Position numbers and translations under genes: made by a program
Part shown: positions 54,548-63,904 of the stretch, piece by piece
How positions within the stretch are numbered: the first letter of the stretch is position 1
Layout of the letters: every line of letters begins with the position of its first letter
Source: PALSA-1006 sp964532405
GTDB lineage: Bacteria; Pseudomonadota; Gammaproteobacteria; Burkholderiales; Gallionellaceae
NCBI GenBank assembly: GCA_964532405.1
Contig: CAZHIC010000009.1
Location: forward strand, 1 to 64,000
Length of the DNA: 64,000 nt
Reading direction: 5' to 3'
The notes under the pieces: generated by a model
The model's input: the letters and a program-made list of their open reading frames with translations, nothing else
What the model was told of the DNA's origin: nothing
Database searches by the model: none

Positions 54548-56365
54548 TTAGGAATGTAATGAACATACCAGCGTTGGTGGCTTATATTTTGCCCGGATAT
54601 GGAACATTCGGAATGCGCCAAAATTTTTGGCACTAGATATAGTGCCTGCATACTCGAAATTAGCCCACCCCTCACCTTCCAATTCAAGTATAGCCACAAA
54701 TGGTTCAGATCCAAATATTTCTCCCGGCGGGGTCACCGGTTCAATCCGCGCAGTCTTGGTTACGTCGTGGCTGGAGTAGGTAGAACACTGCCTCAAGTGG
54801 TCATATACTTTGTAAACCGGTCCAAAGTGCAAGCCAATCCGCATCAGCAGTGGTTCGTCCAAATCAAGGTTGCTTTGATCGATTTCTGCCATCGCATCAT
54901 TCAAGGCAATCGCTATCTTTGCCGCAGTTGATGCCTTTTCGGTAACTAAAAATATCGCATCACCCCAGGTGTTCAGGTGCTTTATCTCATGTCGAAATTC
55001 GTTTATCGCCGATGCCAGAACGGGGTGCAGCTCGTTGAAATACCAGAGGATGTCGCGATCACAAAGTTTGCTATATCCCTGTACATCAGAGAACAAAATC
55101 GCATGTGGCTCGCGCAGGGTTGCGGGGTAGTTTCCGCCGGAATTGTGAAGATACTGTCTTGGAACAATTGTCGGACTTGGAATGATTTCAGAATGGTGCC
55201 CCAGTTTTTGCCACTTTAAAATGTTCGAATAAGTGCCACGACTTTTTGATGATTTGTTTTGATCCCACACAGCCAGTTGCATGAGTTTTGTATGAAGAGA
55301 ATTAGCACGCATGATTGCCATTCCCATAATGACATCTGAGCAATAATTAAATAGAGAGCCGTCGCCCAGAAATTCTGATTCGGTGGCGCATGTAACGGTA
55401 TTGGCACCCTTGATGCAGTCGTAAAATCGCTGGACCCAATGTTCGCCAGCGGGACGTAGCGATACATCACAAAAACTATCCAAACTAAAAGGAAGCCAGA
55501 TGTTCAATTCACCACCTTGTTTCAAGATGGATTCAGCGAACATGATGTCTGATCCTGCCATAAGCGAACCATATGCAACCGAGCAATGGTTGGTTGCAAT
55601 CACGGCATCGATCTGTTGGATGAGTTCGCGCTCATCTTTTTCGCTTAACGGGCAATGGTTATAAAAAGCATGGCCGCAATAGTAGATCACCGTGTCGGGC
55701 AACAGCGGTGCAAGGATCGACGTTTCGATGTGCTGATACTCACAGATCAGCTTGAGTTGGAAGTGAGTTTTGGCGCGAGTTAGCAGGTTGTTATTATGGT
55801 ATTTCGCAGCCTCCCCGATTGCTTGCCGGGCTTCTTCTAGCCTATTAAGTATGAGGTATGCCTCAGCCTGTGAGGCTAGTGGAAAATATTGCGGGCCGAG
55901 GTCCTCGAGTGCAATCTCGATGGCAGAATTTGCCAGCTCTTGAGCTTTGCCGTGATCACCGGAGAGCAAGTAAAGTGTGGCGGCATTGATGGCAGCATAA
56001 TGCCCGCCCGTAGCGCTGAAGGCATGATGGTATGTAACGGCAGCAGTATTGAACTTCTGAGTATCCAAGTTCAGAAAATTAGTTTCCTGTTCCAGACTCA
56101 GAAAGGCCAAATCTTTCAGGATGCGCGCCTCTAATAAGCGCACATATTCGCTTGTGCTCAAATGCAGCTTATAGGTATAGAAACTATCGAGTGCGCGTTG
56201 TTGGGCATTACACCTTGCCAGCGCCAGAACAGAACAATATTGAAAAAACTCATCGTTGGGGCTGGATTTTAGGGCCGCTTGCGCAAGATCGTATTCTTTC
56301 AGGTAGTCACCTGTTTTTTGCGTACTTAAGAGTTCTGATTTGATCTCTTCTATAGAGCGTGCCAT
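54548..56365 (-). CDS. TPR-Rossmann-like-class III nucleotidyl cyclase fusion
   Basis: The 605-residue protein has TPR-type helices (about 10-205) and an alpha/beta domain (about 220-345, with YCGHAFYN and AGSDIMFAESILKQGGELNI) reminiscent of SLOG/TRAFs-binding-type domains. A C-terminal class III cyclase domain (about 415-590) follows. Metal motifs FSDVQGY and WGDAIF are kept. The residue that is Lys in adenylate cyclases (KTxGDG) is Asn here (NTWGDA), so the nucleotide specificity is open. The gene is less GC-rich than its neighbours, lies between hpnC and hpnD, and ends one base before hpnD. It may be a stress- or defence-signalling enzyme inserted in the operon. Confidence 0.75.
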   Translation of the reverse strand: MARSIEEIKSELLSTQKTGDYLKEYDLAQAALKSSPNDEFFQYCSVLALARCNAQQRALDSFYTYKLHLSTSEYVRLLEARILKDLAFLSLEQETNFLNLDTQKFNTAAVTYHHAFSATGGHYAAINAATLYLLSGDHGKAQELANSAIEIALEDLGPQYFPLASQAEAYLILNRLEEARQAIGEAAKYHNNNLLTRAKTHFQLKLICEYQHIETSILAPLLPDTVIYYCGHAFYNHCPLSEKDERELIQQIDAVIATNHCSVAYGSLMAGSDIMFAESILKQGGELNIWLPFSLDSFCDVSLRPAGEHWVQRFYDCIKGANTVTCATESEFLGDGSLFNYCSDVIMGMAIMRANSLHTKLMQLAVWDQNKSSKSRGTYSNILKWQKLGHHSEIIPSPTIVPRQYLHNSGGNYPATLREPHAILFSDVQGYSKLCDRDILWYFNELHPVLASAINEFRHEIKHLNTWGDAIFLVTEKASTAAKIAIALNDAMAEIDQSNLDLDEPLLMRIGLHFGPVYKVYDHLRQCSTYSSHDVTKTARIEPVTPPGEIFGSEPFVAILELEGEGWANFEYAGTISSAKNFGAFRMFHIRAKYKPPTLVCSLHS

Positions 56366-56469
56366 TTTGATAACTCCGTCTGGTAACTTTTAGCAGCCAT
56401 TTTGGTAATGAGAATGCCGACATTCGCAATTGTTATGAGCAGTTTTTTACAATTGAGCGAGATTTTTAT

Positions 56470-57285
56470 TTAGAAATTAAACGGTGCGCTCTTGAACAGC
56501 ATGATAACCCAGTCGAACGGGCGCAAGACGGGGCGTTTGTTGAACATATCGTAGCGCACATCATCCAGCTTGGTGAGAATGCGCAGGCCGCCCGCGATGA
56601 TGAGGCGCATCTCCAGCCCGATGCGTCCGCTCAGGATAGTGCCGAGCGGTTTTCCGCTGTGCATCATGTCGCGCGCTCGTTCGATCTGGAATTGCAGCAA
56701 TGCCTGCCAGGCCGCATCCACACGGCCTTCCGCGATATGTGCTTCCGCCACGCCAAAGCGCGCCATTTCATCCAGCGGCAGATAGATGCGGTCGATAGCG
56801 TAATCTTTTTTTACGTCCTGCCAGAAATTGATGAGTTGCAAACTGGTGCAGATCGCGTCGGAATAGATCAGGTTTTGCGGGGTGGCTTCCTCATACAGGT
56901 GCAGCAGCAAACGTCCTACCGGATTGGCCGAGCGACGGCAATAGTCCAGCACTTCGTCGAAATGCGCGTAGCGTTTTTTCACCACGTCCTGTGAAAAAGC
57001 ATCGAGCAAATCATGGAACAGTTGCAGCGGTAGCTGGTGCTGTTCGACGATGGCGGCGACGTCATGAAACAGCGGTGTGAGCGGAGTTTCGTGTGCAGCA
57101 ATACGATTCAACTCGGAACGAAATTCATCCAGTTTGGCCAGGCGTTCCGCATCGGGAATATCGCCCTCGTCCGCGAAGTCGTCCGCCTGACGCGCGAAGT
57201 TGTAAATGATCTCTACCGCCCGGCGCAAGCGCTTTGGCAGCAGGATAGAGGCAACAGGAAAATTCTCGTAATGATCGACGGCCAT
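56470..57285 (-). CDS. hpnC: Hydroxysqualene synthase HpnC
   Basis: The protein has about 271 residues from MAVDHYENFP; a start at 57300 would overlap the DUF4276 stop. DDFADEGD and QDVKKDYAIDRIYLP are the two Asp-rich motifs of squalene/phytoene synthases. It converts presqualene diphosphate to hydroxysqualene. In most genomes hpnC, hpnD and hpnE are adjacent; here a cyclase gene lies after it. Confidence 0.92.
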   Translation of the reverse strand: MAVDHYENFPVASILLPKRLRRAVEIIYNFARQADDFADEGDIPDAERLAKLDEFRSELNRIAAHETPLTPLFHDVAAIVEQHQLPLQLFHDLLDAFSQDVVKKRYAHFDEVLDYCRRSANPVGRLLLHLYEEATPQNLIYSDAICTSLQLINFWQDVKKDYAIDRIYLPLDEMARFGVAEAHIAEGRVDAAWQALLQFQIERARDMMHSGKPLGTILSGRIGLEMRLIIAGGLRILTKLDDVRYDMFNKRPVLRPFDWVIMLFKSAPFNF

Positions 57286-57292
57286 TGAATTG

Positions 57293-57967
57293 TTAACCAA
57301 TCAGGCTGCGAAGATTGTCCATCCAAGCTTTGAAATGCACACACTCTTGCTCCATGACGGATAACGTGATTTTTTCAGCAGCTAGTGGGCCGTGACGGGT
57401 TTTCTTGTATTGAGGCCACAGGATGTTTTCAAGTCGCTTTGAGGGCTTGGTTTCATAGCTGTTATTGATATGTTCTGGAGTATCAAAATCGTCGCGTACT
57501 TGTTTTAACTCGGGCAAAAAATCTTGCCAAGAGGGTTCTGTGCGAACCAGAGAATCCACATCGGAAAAGAGCAAGCCTTCAAATTCGTAGGGCTGAATGT
57601 GCGGAATAAATCGTTCAGGACGGCATCCGACGCGTTCGATAATTGCCTGATGTAAGGCTGTTTCCAGTCGCCTTGTACGAGCATATACATCAGTAAGTTG
57701 CATTGCCTCGGTAAAGTCTGGAAAAGTAGTGTCGAGCGCATACAGGTCAATAAAGGTAGTCAAGATCGCATCAGGCTTCTGGCGTAGGGTATTTCGGGCA
57801 TTAAATTTTAGGCGGTCAAAATTTAACGCCCCGCCTTTTGCATCTTGCGATGTGTTTAATGTCTGCGGTTTTAAGAAAATTTGCCGCGAGCGGAACGAGG
57901 GCGCAACCACACGTTTGATGAACTGTTCTTCCGTCTGTCCTTCGGTGAACACGATGACCTCAAGCAC
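57293..57967 (-). CDS. DUF4276 (Toprim-like) protein
   Basis: The 224-residue protein starts at a GTG directly after the stop of the AAA gene (TAAGTG). VFTEGQTEEQFIKRVVAP is the DUF4276 glutamate motif related to Toprim folds. DLYALDTTFPDF and QPYEFEGLLFSDVDSL follow, supplying acidic metal-binding residues. With its AAA partner it resembles OLD-, PARIS- or RloAB-like two-gene anti-phage modules. Its end overlaps or abuts hpnC, so hpnC expression may now depend on it. Confidence 0.8.
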   Translation of the reverse strand: MLEVIVFTEGQTEEQFIKRVVAPSFRSRQIFLKPQTLNTSQDAKGGALNFDRLKFNARNTLRQKPDAILTTFIDLYALDTTFPDFTEAMQLTDVYARTRRLETALHQAIIERVGCRPERFIPHIQPYEFEGLLFSDVDSLVRTEPSWQDFLPELKQVRDDFDTPEHINNSYETKPSKRLENILWPQYKKTRHGPLAAEKITLSVMEQECVHFKAWMDNLRSLIG

Positions 57968-59050
57968 TTAAGGTCTCCCGCCAAGAACGTTGCGCTTCCA
58001 CAACTCACCCATAGAGTACTGCTCAAGCCAACCCGAGAGCTCTTCTTCAGAAAAATGTTTGAAGGTTGAGGCATCGTTTTCCTGATCTACAACGATGATG
58101 TCCTGTGGGCTTAGTTCGTTGACCAGTTCGACTGACTGCGTGGATACAATTAATTGCTTGTCTTCTGCAACCTGTTTGAACATGTCGGCCAGAACCGCAA
58201 TGGCATATGGATGTAACCCTAGTTCCGGTTCGTCGATGAGAATGGTGTCAGGCAGTAGCTCTGTTGGTTGAAGCAGTAAAGTTGCAAGACAAATAAAGCG
58301 CAGCGTGCCATCGGATAAGTGAGATGCCTTGAAAGGTGTGTCCGGCTTACCCTTTTGTGTCCACTCCAATTCGACGTGTTCTACATCTCCGGGGCGATGA
58401 ACAAAATCATCGAAGAATGGGGCAACTAAACGAATGGTATCTACGATGCGTTGATAGTGGGGCGAGTGTTTTTCGCTCAACATTTTCAAATAGGCAGCCA
58501 AGTTCGCTGCATCAATTTTGAGACGAAGATTGTCGTTGGCAGGATGACGTTGCTTTACTCTGGCTTTCTCGCCGGTGTCGTGAAAGTGATAAACGCGCCA
58601 ATTGCTGACTGATGATCGAACGTAAGGGGAATATTTGTCCTTGGCATCTTTTAATTTTGATTCCTCATGGCCTGTTCCAAGGGACGCGCTTGGTGTGGTG
58701 TCAAAAAACACACCTCTAAACCAACTGATCTCCCGTTCAAATATCAGCCGATTGTCATTGGTTGGAATCAAGTCAAACTTGTAGCCATTTTTTGCAAAGT
58801 AAAATTCCGCATGCAGTCTGTCTGAAGTTTTACGTCCAAAATGAAGCAGTGCATCCGGCCCGCCTTGAGTTTGAACGTAAACCTGCAATTGTTGCTCGTA
58901 CATTTCATTGAGCAGTCGAAACAGTCCGATAAAATTACTTTTCCCCGCACCGTTTGCCCCGATCAATACGTTCAAATTCGTGAGCGGAAAATCTCGCAAT
59001 TCACGAATCGATTTATAGCCAGTAACAGTGAGTGATTTTACGCTGGACAT
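57968..59050 (-). CDS. AAA15/AAA21-type ATPase of a putative defence pair
   Basis: The 360-residue ABC-like ATPase has Walker A GANGAGKSNF, signature LSDGTLRFICLATLLL, Walker B TILIDEPELGLHP and a switch His region VSTQSVELVNEL. This is the AAA15 group (RloA/OLD N-half-like). It is tightly coupled to the DUF4276 gene and less GC-rich than the flanking prmB and hpnC. It probably senses phage or DNA ends and controls the Toprim-like partner; this is inferred from the family pair. Confidence 0.8.
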   Translation of the reverse strand: MSSVKSLTVTGYKSIRELRDFPLTNLNVLIGANGAGKSNFIGLFRLLNEMYEQQLQVYVQTQGGPDALLHFGRKTSDRLHAEFYFAKNGYKFDLIPTNDNRLIFEREISWFRGVFFDTTPSASLGTGHEESKLKDAKDKYSPYVRSSVSNWRVYHFHDTGEKARVKQRHPANDNLRLKIDAANLAAYLKMLSEKHSPHYQRIVDTIRLVAPFFDDFVHRPGDVEHVELEWTQKGKPDTPFKASHLSDGTLRFICLATLLLQPTELLPDTILIDEPELGLHPYAIAVLADMFKQVAEDKQLIVSTQSVELVNELSPQDIIVVDQENDASTFKHFSEEELSGWLEQYSMGELWKRNVLGGRP

Positions 59051-59090
59051 TGGCGGGGTCAGATAAGGTAAAGAGTCATCGGGTTAGAGT

Positions 59091-59999
59091 TTAACTCAAG
59101 AGGTCTTCGCGATGCAGCAGGAATACGAATTCATCGCCCGCAGCAACATCCAGCCAATTGAATGTCAGTTGCGGATATGCCGCTTCCAGTACGTCGCGAT
59201 TATGGCCGATTTCGACGATCAGTATGCCGCCGGGGTTGAGGTGCGCGGCGGCTTGATTGAGGATTTCGCGCGTGGCATCTAAGCCGTCTTTGCCGCTGCC
59301 CAGCGCCAGTTTCGGTTCGTGCAGGTATTCGGCGGGCAGGGCGGCGACAGATTCGGCATCGACATAGGGCGGGTTGCTGATGATGATGTCGTATTTCTTG
59401 CCGCCCAACTTGGCGAACAGGTTGGACTCGATCAGATGGACGCGCTCTTGCAGCTCGTAGTCTTTGACGTTGCGTTCCGCCACAGCGAGCGCATCGCCGG
59501 AGAGATCGACCGCATCAACCCCTGCATTGGGGAATACATGCGCGGCGAGGATGGCGAGGCATCCGCTGCCGGTGCACATGTCCAGCACGTTGTGGATGTT
59601 GTCGGTGGATTCGATCCAAGGGAATAAGTTTTCATGCAGCAGTTCGGCGATGAAAGAGCGCGGCACGATGACGCGTTCATCGACATAAAAACGCAGTGCG
59701 CCCAGCCACGCTTCATGCGTGAGGTAGGCGGCAGGAATCTTTTTTTCTACGCGCAGCTTGAGCAGTTCGCCCAGCGCTTTCTTTTCGTGTTGGGTGAGGC
59801 GTGCATCGAGGAAGGGTTCCAGCGTGTCCAGCGGCAGATGCAGCGTGTGCAGCACGAGATAGGCGGCTTCATCGTAAGCACTGGCGGAGCCGTGACCGAA
59901 GCTCAGTTTGCTTTCAGTGAAGGCGCTGACGGCAAAGCGCAGCCAGTCGCGCACAGTGAGCAGTTCGGATGCGTCGGAAAAAGGATGTAGGGTGCTCAT
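59091..59999 (-). CDS. prmB: Ribosomal protein L3 N5-glutamine methyltransferase
   Basis: The 302-residue protein has VLDMCTGSGCLAILAA (SAM site) and the NPPY motif of glutamine methyltransferases. The N-terminal helical part and length fit PrmB rather than PrmC. Its start overlaps the dapE stop by four bases. Confidence 0.92.
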   Translation of the reverse strand: MSTLHPFSDASELLTVRDWLRFAVSAFTESKLSFGHGSASAYDEAAYLVLHTLHLPLDTLEPFLDARLTQHEKKALGELLKLRVEKKIPAAYLTHEAWLGALRFYVDERVIVPRSFIAELLHENLFPWIESTDNIHNVLDMCTGSGCLAILAAHVFPNAGVDAVDLSGDALAVAERNVKDYELQERVHLIESNLFAKLGGKKYDIIISNPPYVDAESVAALPAEYLHEPKLALGSGKDGLDATREILNQAAAHLNPGGILIVEIGHNRDVLEAAYPQLTFNWLDVAAGDEFVFLLHREDLLS

Positions 60000-61270
60000 G
60001 CGCGGGTATTCCTAAATTCGCGTAGCGATTCGTTTGCTTCCTCGCCCGCTTGCGGGATAACCAGCGACTTGTCCGCTTGCGGGCTTAGTCGATTGGCTAG
60101 TTGTTCCACCAGAGGATTGAGGAGAGGGGAACGGGCTTGCCCGTTTACTAATAGTTTGATCAGCGTCAGCCGGTAGATTTCGGAAAGCGCATCCAAGTCG
60201 GCAACAGAGACGCATTCGTTGAGTTTATGGATGGTGGCATTCAGCGGGCCGAGCTCGATTATTTGCGCGCAGATGTCGGCGATGAAGCGTCCGTCCGAAG
60301 TGCCGCCGCTGGTGGAAAGTTCGGTTTCGATTCCCGTTACTTGCTTGATCGCCGCTGCCACTGCATCCACTAGATCGCCGCGTCCCGTGAGATACGGCTT
60401 GCCGGACATCTCCCATACGAGATCGTATTCCAAGCCGTGTTTATCGAGGATGGCGTGAACTTTGGTTTTTAAACCATCGGTGGTGCTGGCGGTAGAGTGG
60501 CGGAAGTTGAACAGGATTTCGACCGTGCCGGGCACCACGTTGGTCGCGCCGGTGCCGCCGTGCATATTGGAGATTTGCCACGAGGTCGGCGGAAAGTATT
60601 CGTTGCCGTTGTCCCAAGTGGTTGCGGCCAATTCGGCGATAGCGGGTGCGGCCAGATGGATCGGGTTCTTCACCAGATGCGGGTAAGCAATGTGGCCCTG
60701 CACGCCTTTAACGGTGAGCGTGCCCGACAGCGAGCCGCGCCGCCCGTTCTTGATGGTGTCGCCCAATTTGCTGACGCAGGTCGGTTCGCCGACGATGCAG
60801 TAGTCCAATTTTTCGCCGCGCGCCTGCAAGGCTTCGACCACGCGCACGGTGCCGTCCACCGCGACGCCTTCTTCGTCCGAGGTGAGCAGCATGGCGATGG
60901 AACCTTGGTGCTGCGGATACTCGGCAACGAAGCGCTCGACGGCGGTAACGAAGGCGGCGATAGAGCCTTTCATGTCCGCTGCACCGCGTCCGTACAACAT
61001 GCCGTCGCGCACGGTCGGGGTGAACGGATCGCTATCCCAACGATTGACGGGGCCGGTGGGCACCACGTCGGTGTGTCCGGCGAAACAGATTACGGGCGAT
61101 GCGTTGCCGCGCCGTGCCCACAGATTGTCCACTTCACTGTGGCGCATTTTTTCAAGTTTAAAATTGAGCGGTGCGAGGCGCGCTCCGATGATGTCGAGGC
61201 ATCCGTCATCCAGCGGGGTGAGGGATGGGCGGGAGATGAGCTGTTTGGTGAGTTCTAGTGTTTTGGACAT
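59996..61270 (-). CDS. dapE: Succinyl-diaminopimelate desuccinylase, repeat-extended
   Basis: The 424-residue M20 metallopeptidase-fold enzyme has AGHTDVVPTG, GRGAADMKGS and SDEEG zinc motifs. It acts in lysine/peptidoglycan synthesis. DapE is usually about 375 residues; here the natural end near LIKLLVNGQ is followed by 46 residues encoded by a dispersed repeat (60005-60136). The extension reaches the prmB start. Confidence 0.93.
   Translation of the reverse strand: MSKTLELTKQLISRPSLTPLDDGCLDIIGARLAPLNFKLEKMRHSEVDNLWARRGNASPVICFAGHTDVVPTGPVNRWDSDPFTPTVRDGMLYGRGAADMKGSIAAFVTAVERFVAEYPQHQGSIAMLLTSDEEGVAVDGTVRVVEALQARGEKLDYCIVGEPTCVSKLGDTIKNGRRGSLSGTLTVKGVQGHIAYPHLVKNPIHLAAPAIAELAATTWDNGNEYFPPTSWQISNMHGGTGATNVVPGTVEILFNFRHSTASTTDGLKTKVHAILDKHGLEYDLVWEMSGKPYLTGRGDLVDAVAAAIKQVTGIETELSTSGGTSDGRFIADICAQIIELGPLNATIHKLNECVSVADLDALSEIYRLTLIKLLVNGQARSPLLNPLVEQLANRLSPQADKSLVIPQAGEEANESLREFRNTRA
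60005..60136. repeat. Dispersed repeat forming the DapE C-terminus
   Basis: It contains GCGTAGCGATTCGTTTGC, CCGCTTGCGGGATAACCAGC, and CGCTTGCGGGCTTAGTCGAT, matching 61640-61770 and parts of 53525-53660 and 44883-44996. It is read in-frame as the last 46 residues of dapE. Confidence 0.8.
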
Positions 61271-61275
61271 GGTGA

Positions 61276-61626
61276 TTAGTGTTTAAAAGTTTCGGTATAT
61301 GCGGCTTCGTCGAAGCCAATGTGTAGCAACTTGCCGTTTTGTTCTAGCAACGGACGTTTGATGACGCTGTTTTTTTCCAGCATCAACGGCAGTGCGGATG
61401 CGTTGTTGCTCACGGTCTGTTTTTGTTCGTCCGGCAAGCCGCGCCAAGTCGTACCTTTGCGGTTGATGAGGGTTTCCCAGCCTGCTTGAGCGAGCCAGCC
61501 TTGGGCCAGCTCTGCGCTCAAGCCCTGTTTTTTGAAGTCGTGAAATTCGACTGCGATATCATGCTGCGCCAGCCAGTCTCGCGCCTTCTTTACCGTGTTG
61601 CAGTTGGGGATGCCATATAGCTTCAT
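61276..61626 (-). CDS. ArsC/Spx-family reductase-like protein
   Basis: From ATG 61626 the 116-residue protein has MKLYGIPNCNTVKKARDWL, with a single Cys in the CxxC position (CNTV), and RPLLEQNGKLLHIGF. It belongs to the ArsC/YffB group of thioredoxin-fold proteins; in proteobacteria it often neighbours dapE. An upstream open frame runs through repeat DNA and is not used. Confidence 0.85.
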   Translation of the reverse strand: MKLYGIPNCNTVKKARDWLAQHDIAVEFHDFKKQGLSAELAQGWLAQAGWETLINRKGTTWRGLPDEQKQTVSNNASALPLMLEKNSVIKRPLLEQNGKLLHIGFDEAAYTETFKH

Positions 61627-61639
61627 GGCGGGAATGTGA

Positions 61640-61770
61640 ACCTCGCGCAGCGAGTCCGCGTCCCTCTCTCCCGCTTGCGGGAGATAACCAGCGACTTGCC
61701 CGCTTGCGGGCTTAGTCGAATGGCTAGTAGTTCCATCAGAGCTAGGGGAGAGGGAAACGGGCATGGCGAG
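61640..61770. repeat. Dispersed repeat upstream of the ArsC-like gene
   Basis: It contains GCGCAGCGAGTCCGCGTCCC, then CCCGCTTGCGGGAGATAACC and TTAGTCGAATGGCTAGTAG, ending GGGAGAGGGAAACGGGCATG. This is the best-preserved copy of the family at 53525, 60005 and 44883. It is intergenic here. Confidence 0.8.
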
Positions 61771-61795
61771 TTTCATCATCAATTAGCCATGTCCG

Positions 61796-62962
61796 TTATT
61801 CAAGATTCAGTTTGATGCCGTCGAATTTGCTTTCGGCGGGGGAGGTTGGAGCCCCCGCTTGTGCTGCCGCAAGGGCGGCAGGATCGAATGCTTGCATCTT
61901 CGTGGTTTGCGAGTAATCGATCAGCGAAGAAAGATTGCTGGCGGAGTCGGCGTTGCGCAAAGCTTCTTCTTTGGTGATCTGTCCTGTCTTAAAAAGTTTA
62001 TACAGCGCTTGTTCGAAAGTCTGGGAGCCGGGCGAGACGCTTTGCTCCATAGCTTCGCGTATTTGGTCGATCTGGTCGGTTTTGATGAGGTCGGCGATGA
62101 GCGCCGAATTCAGCAGCACTTCAACTGCCGGCACTAGTTTGCCTTGGCTGTTGCGGATCAGGCGCTGCGAAATCACGGCGCGCAAGCACATGGACAAGTC
62201 CGACAAGACGCTTTGGCGCGCATCGTAGGAGAAGAAATTCACGATGCGGTTCAGCGCGTGGTAACTGTTGTTGGCATGCAGAGTGGAGAGACACAGGTGG
62301 CCGGTCTGCGCGAAGATCAAGGCGTGCTTCAATGTGTCACGGTCGCGAATCTCGCCGATCATCAGCACGTCCGGCGCTTCACGCATCGCGCTGACTAGGG
62401 CGCTGCCGTAGTCGAGCGTGTCCGTGCCGATCTCGCGCTGGTTTACGATGGATTTATTGTGTTTGAAAATGTATTCGATCGGGTCTTCGATGGTGAGAAT
62501 GTGTCCGCTGCGTGTGGTATTGCGATGCTCGATCATGGCGGCCAAAGTCGAAGATTTGCCCGAACCCGTAGCGCCGACCACCAGCACCAGTCCACGCTTT
62601 TCCATGATGAGTTCTGCCAACACCGGCGGCAGGTTCAGGTCTCCCACATTGAGAATCTGCCCGCGCACATAACGGATCACGATAGCGACATCGCCGCGCT
62701 GACGGAAGACGTTGACGCGAAAGTTGCCGATGGTAGGGACACGGAAAGAAAAGTTCATTTCCATGCGCAACTGGAACTCGGTGATCTGATGCTCCGTCAT
62801 CATTTCGTAAGCGATACGCTTGACGGTATCCGCATCCAGATTCTGCGCGTTGACCGGCATGGCGACGCCGTCGATTTTGACGTTGATAGGCGCGCCGACC
62901 GAGAAAAACAAGTCGGAGGCCTTTTTGTCGGCAGCTAGTTGCAGCAGTGGCGTAATGATCAT
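61796..62962 (-). CDS. pilU: Twitching-motility ATPase PilU
   Basis: The 388-residue PilT-family hexameric ATPase has Walker A GATGSGKSS, Asp box TIEDPIEYIF, Walker B DVLMIGEIRD and His box GHLCLSTLHA. Length and the C-terminal extension beyond the PilT core fit PilU, which helps PilT retract type IV pili. The start ATG is right after the palindrome at 62991-63057. The longer frame that crosses that repeat is rejected. Confidence 0.9.
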   Translation of the reverse strand: MIITPLLQLAADKKASDLFFSVGAPINVKIDGVAMPVNAQNLDADTVKRIAYEMMTEHQITEFQLRMEMNFSFRVPTIGNFRVNVFRQRGDVAIVIRYVRGQILNVGDLNLPPVLAELIMEKRGLVLVVGATGSGKSSTLAAMIEHRNTTRSGHILTIEDPIEYIFKHNKSIVNQREIGTDTLDYGSALVSAMREAPDVLMIGEIRDRDTLKHALIFAQTGHLCLSTLHANNSYHALNRIVNFFSYDARQSVLSDLSMCLRAVISQRLIRNSQGKLVPAVEVLLNSALIADLIKTDQIDQIREAMEQSVSPGSQTFEQALYKLFKTGQITKEEALRNADSASNLSSLIDYSQTTKMQAFDPAALAAAQAGAPTSPAESKFDGIKLNLE

Positions 62963-62990
62963 TGAATTCTCCTGAATCTGCTTGGTACTT

Positions 62991-63057
62991 GTAGGGTGGG
63001 CAGATTTTATGCCCACGCTGTCTTGATCCGCGTGGGCATAAAATCTGCCCACCCTAC
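62991..63057. repeat. GTAGGGTGGGC palindromic repeat, intact copy
   Basis: Two 28-base arms (62991-63018 and 63030-63057) are exact reverse complements around an 11-base loop. It lies between dapD and pilU. Same family as 28794-28881 and 32-62. Confidence 0.93.
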
Positions 63058-63082
63058 CTGCTAACGTCTAACGACCACTTGA

Positions 63083-63904
63083 TTAGATACCCCGCAACAA
63101 CTCGTTGATACCGGTCTTACCCAACGTCTTGGCATCCACCTTCTTCACGATCACCGCGCAGTACAAACTGTGCGTGCCGTCTTTGGAAGGCATACTACCG
63201 CTGACTACCACCGAACCGGCAGGGACGCGACCGAAATGAATTTCACCAGTTTCGCGGTCGAGAATCTTGGTGCTTTGGCCGATGAACACGCCCATCGAAA
63301 TCACCGAGCCTTCTTCCACGATCACGCCCTCGACCACTTCCGAACGTGCGCCGATAAAGCAGTTGTCTTCAATGATGGTGGGATTGGCTTGCACGGGTTC
63401 GAGCACGCCGCCGATACCGACGCCGCCTGAGAGGTGAACGTTTTTACCGATCTGCGCACAGGAGCCGACGGTAGCCCAGGTATCCACCATTGTGCCTTCA
63501 TCCACATAAGCGCCGATGTTGACGTAAGAAGGCATCAACACCACATTTTTGGCGATGTATGCGCCACGGCGCGCCGCAGCGGGCGGCACCACGCGGAAGC
63601 CGCCTTCGCGGAACTCCTTGGAGTTGTAGTCGGCAAATTTGGAAGGCACTTTGTCGAAATAATTGGTGAAGCCGCCCTTGATAAAAGCGTTGTCTTCGAT
63701 GCGGAAAGACAGCAGCACGGCCTTCTTGATCCACTGATGCGTGACCCATACGCCGTTGATCTTCTCTGCCACGCGCAGCTTGCCCTGATCGAGATATTCG
63801 ATGACGGTGTTGATGGACTCCTTCAGTTGCGCATCCACATTGCGCGGAGTGATGTCGGCACGGCGTTCAAAGGCTTCTTCGATGATGGCTTGCAATTGCG
63901 GCAT
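63083..63904 (-). CDS. dapD: Tetrahydrodipicolinate N-succinyltransferase
   Basis: The 273-residue protein has a left-handed beta-helix of hexapeptide repeats in the middle (for example VLMPSYVNIGAYVDEG and VGIGGVLEP). It makes N-succinyl-2-amino-6-oxopimelate, the step before DapC/DapE in the succinylase branch. The start ATG lies near the window end and the upstream gene is outside the window. Confidence 0.95.
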   Translation of the reverse strand: MPQLQAIIEEAFERRADITPRNVDAQLKESINTVIEYLDQGKLRVAEKINGVWVTHQWIKKAVLLSFRIEDNAFIKGGFTNYFDKVPSKFADYNSKEFREGGFRVVPPAAARRGAYIAKNVVLMPSYVNIGAYVDEGTMVDTWATVGSCAQIGKNVHLSGGVGIGGVLEPVQANPTIIEDNCFIGARSEVVEGVIVEEGSVISMGVFIGQSTKILDRETGEIHFGRVPAGSVVVSGSMPSKDGTHSLYCAVIVKKVDAKTLGKTGINELLRGI

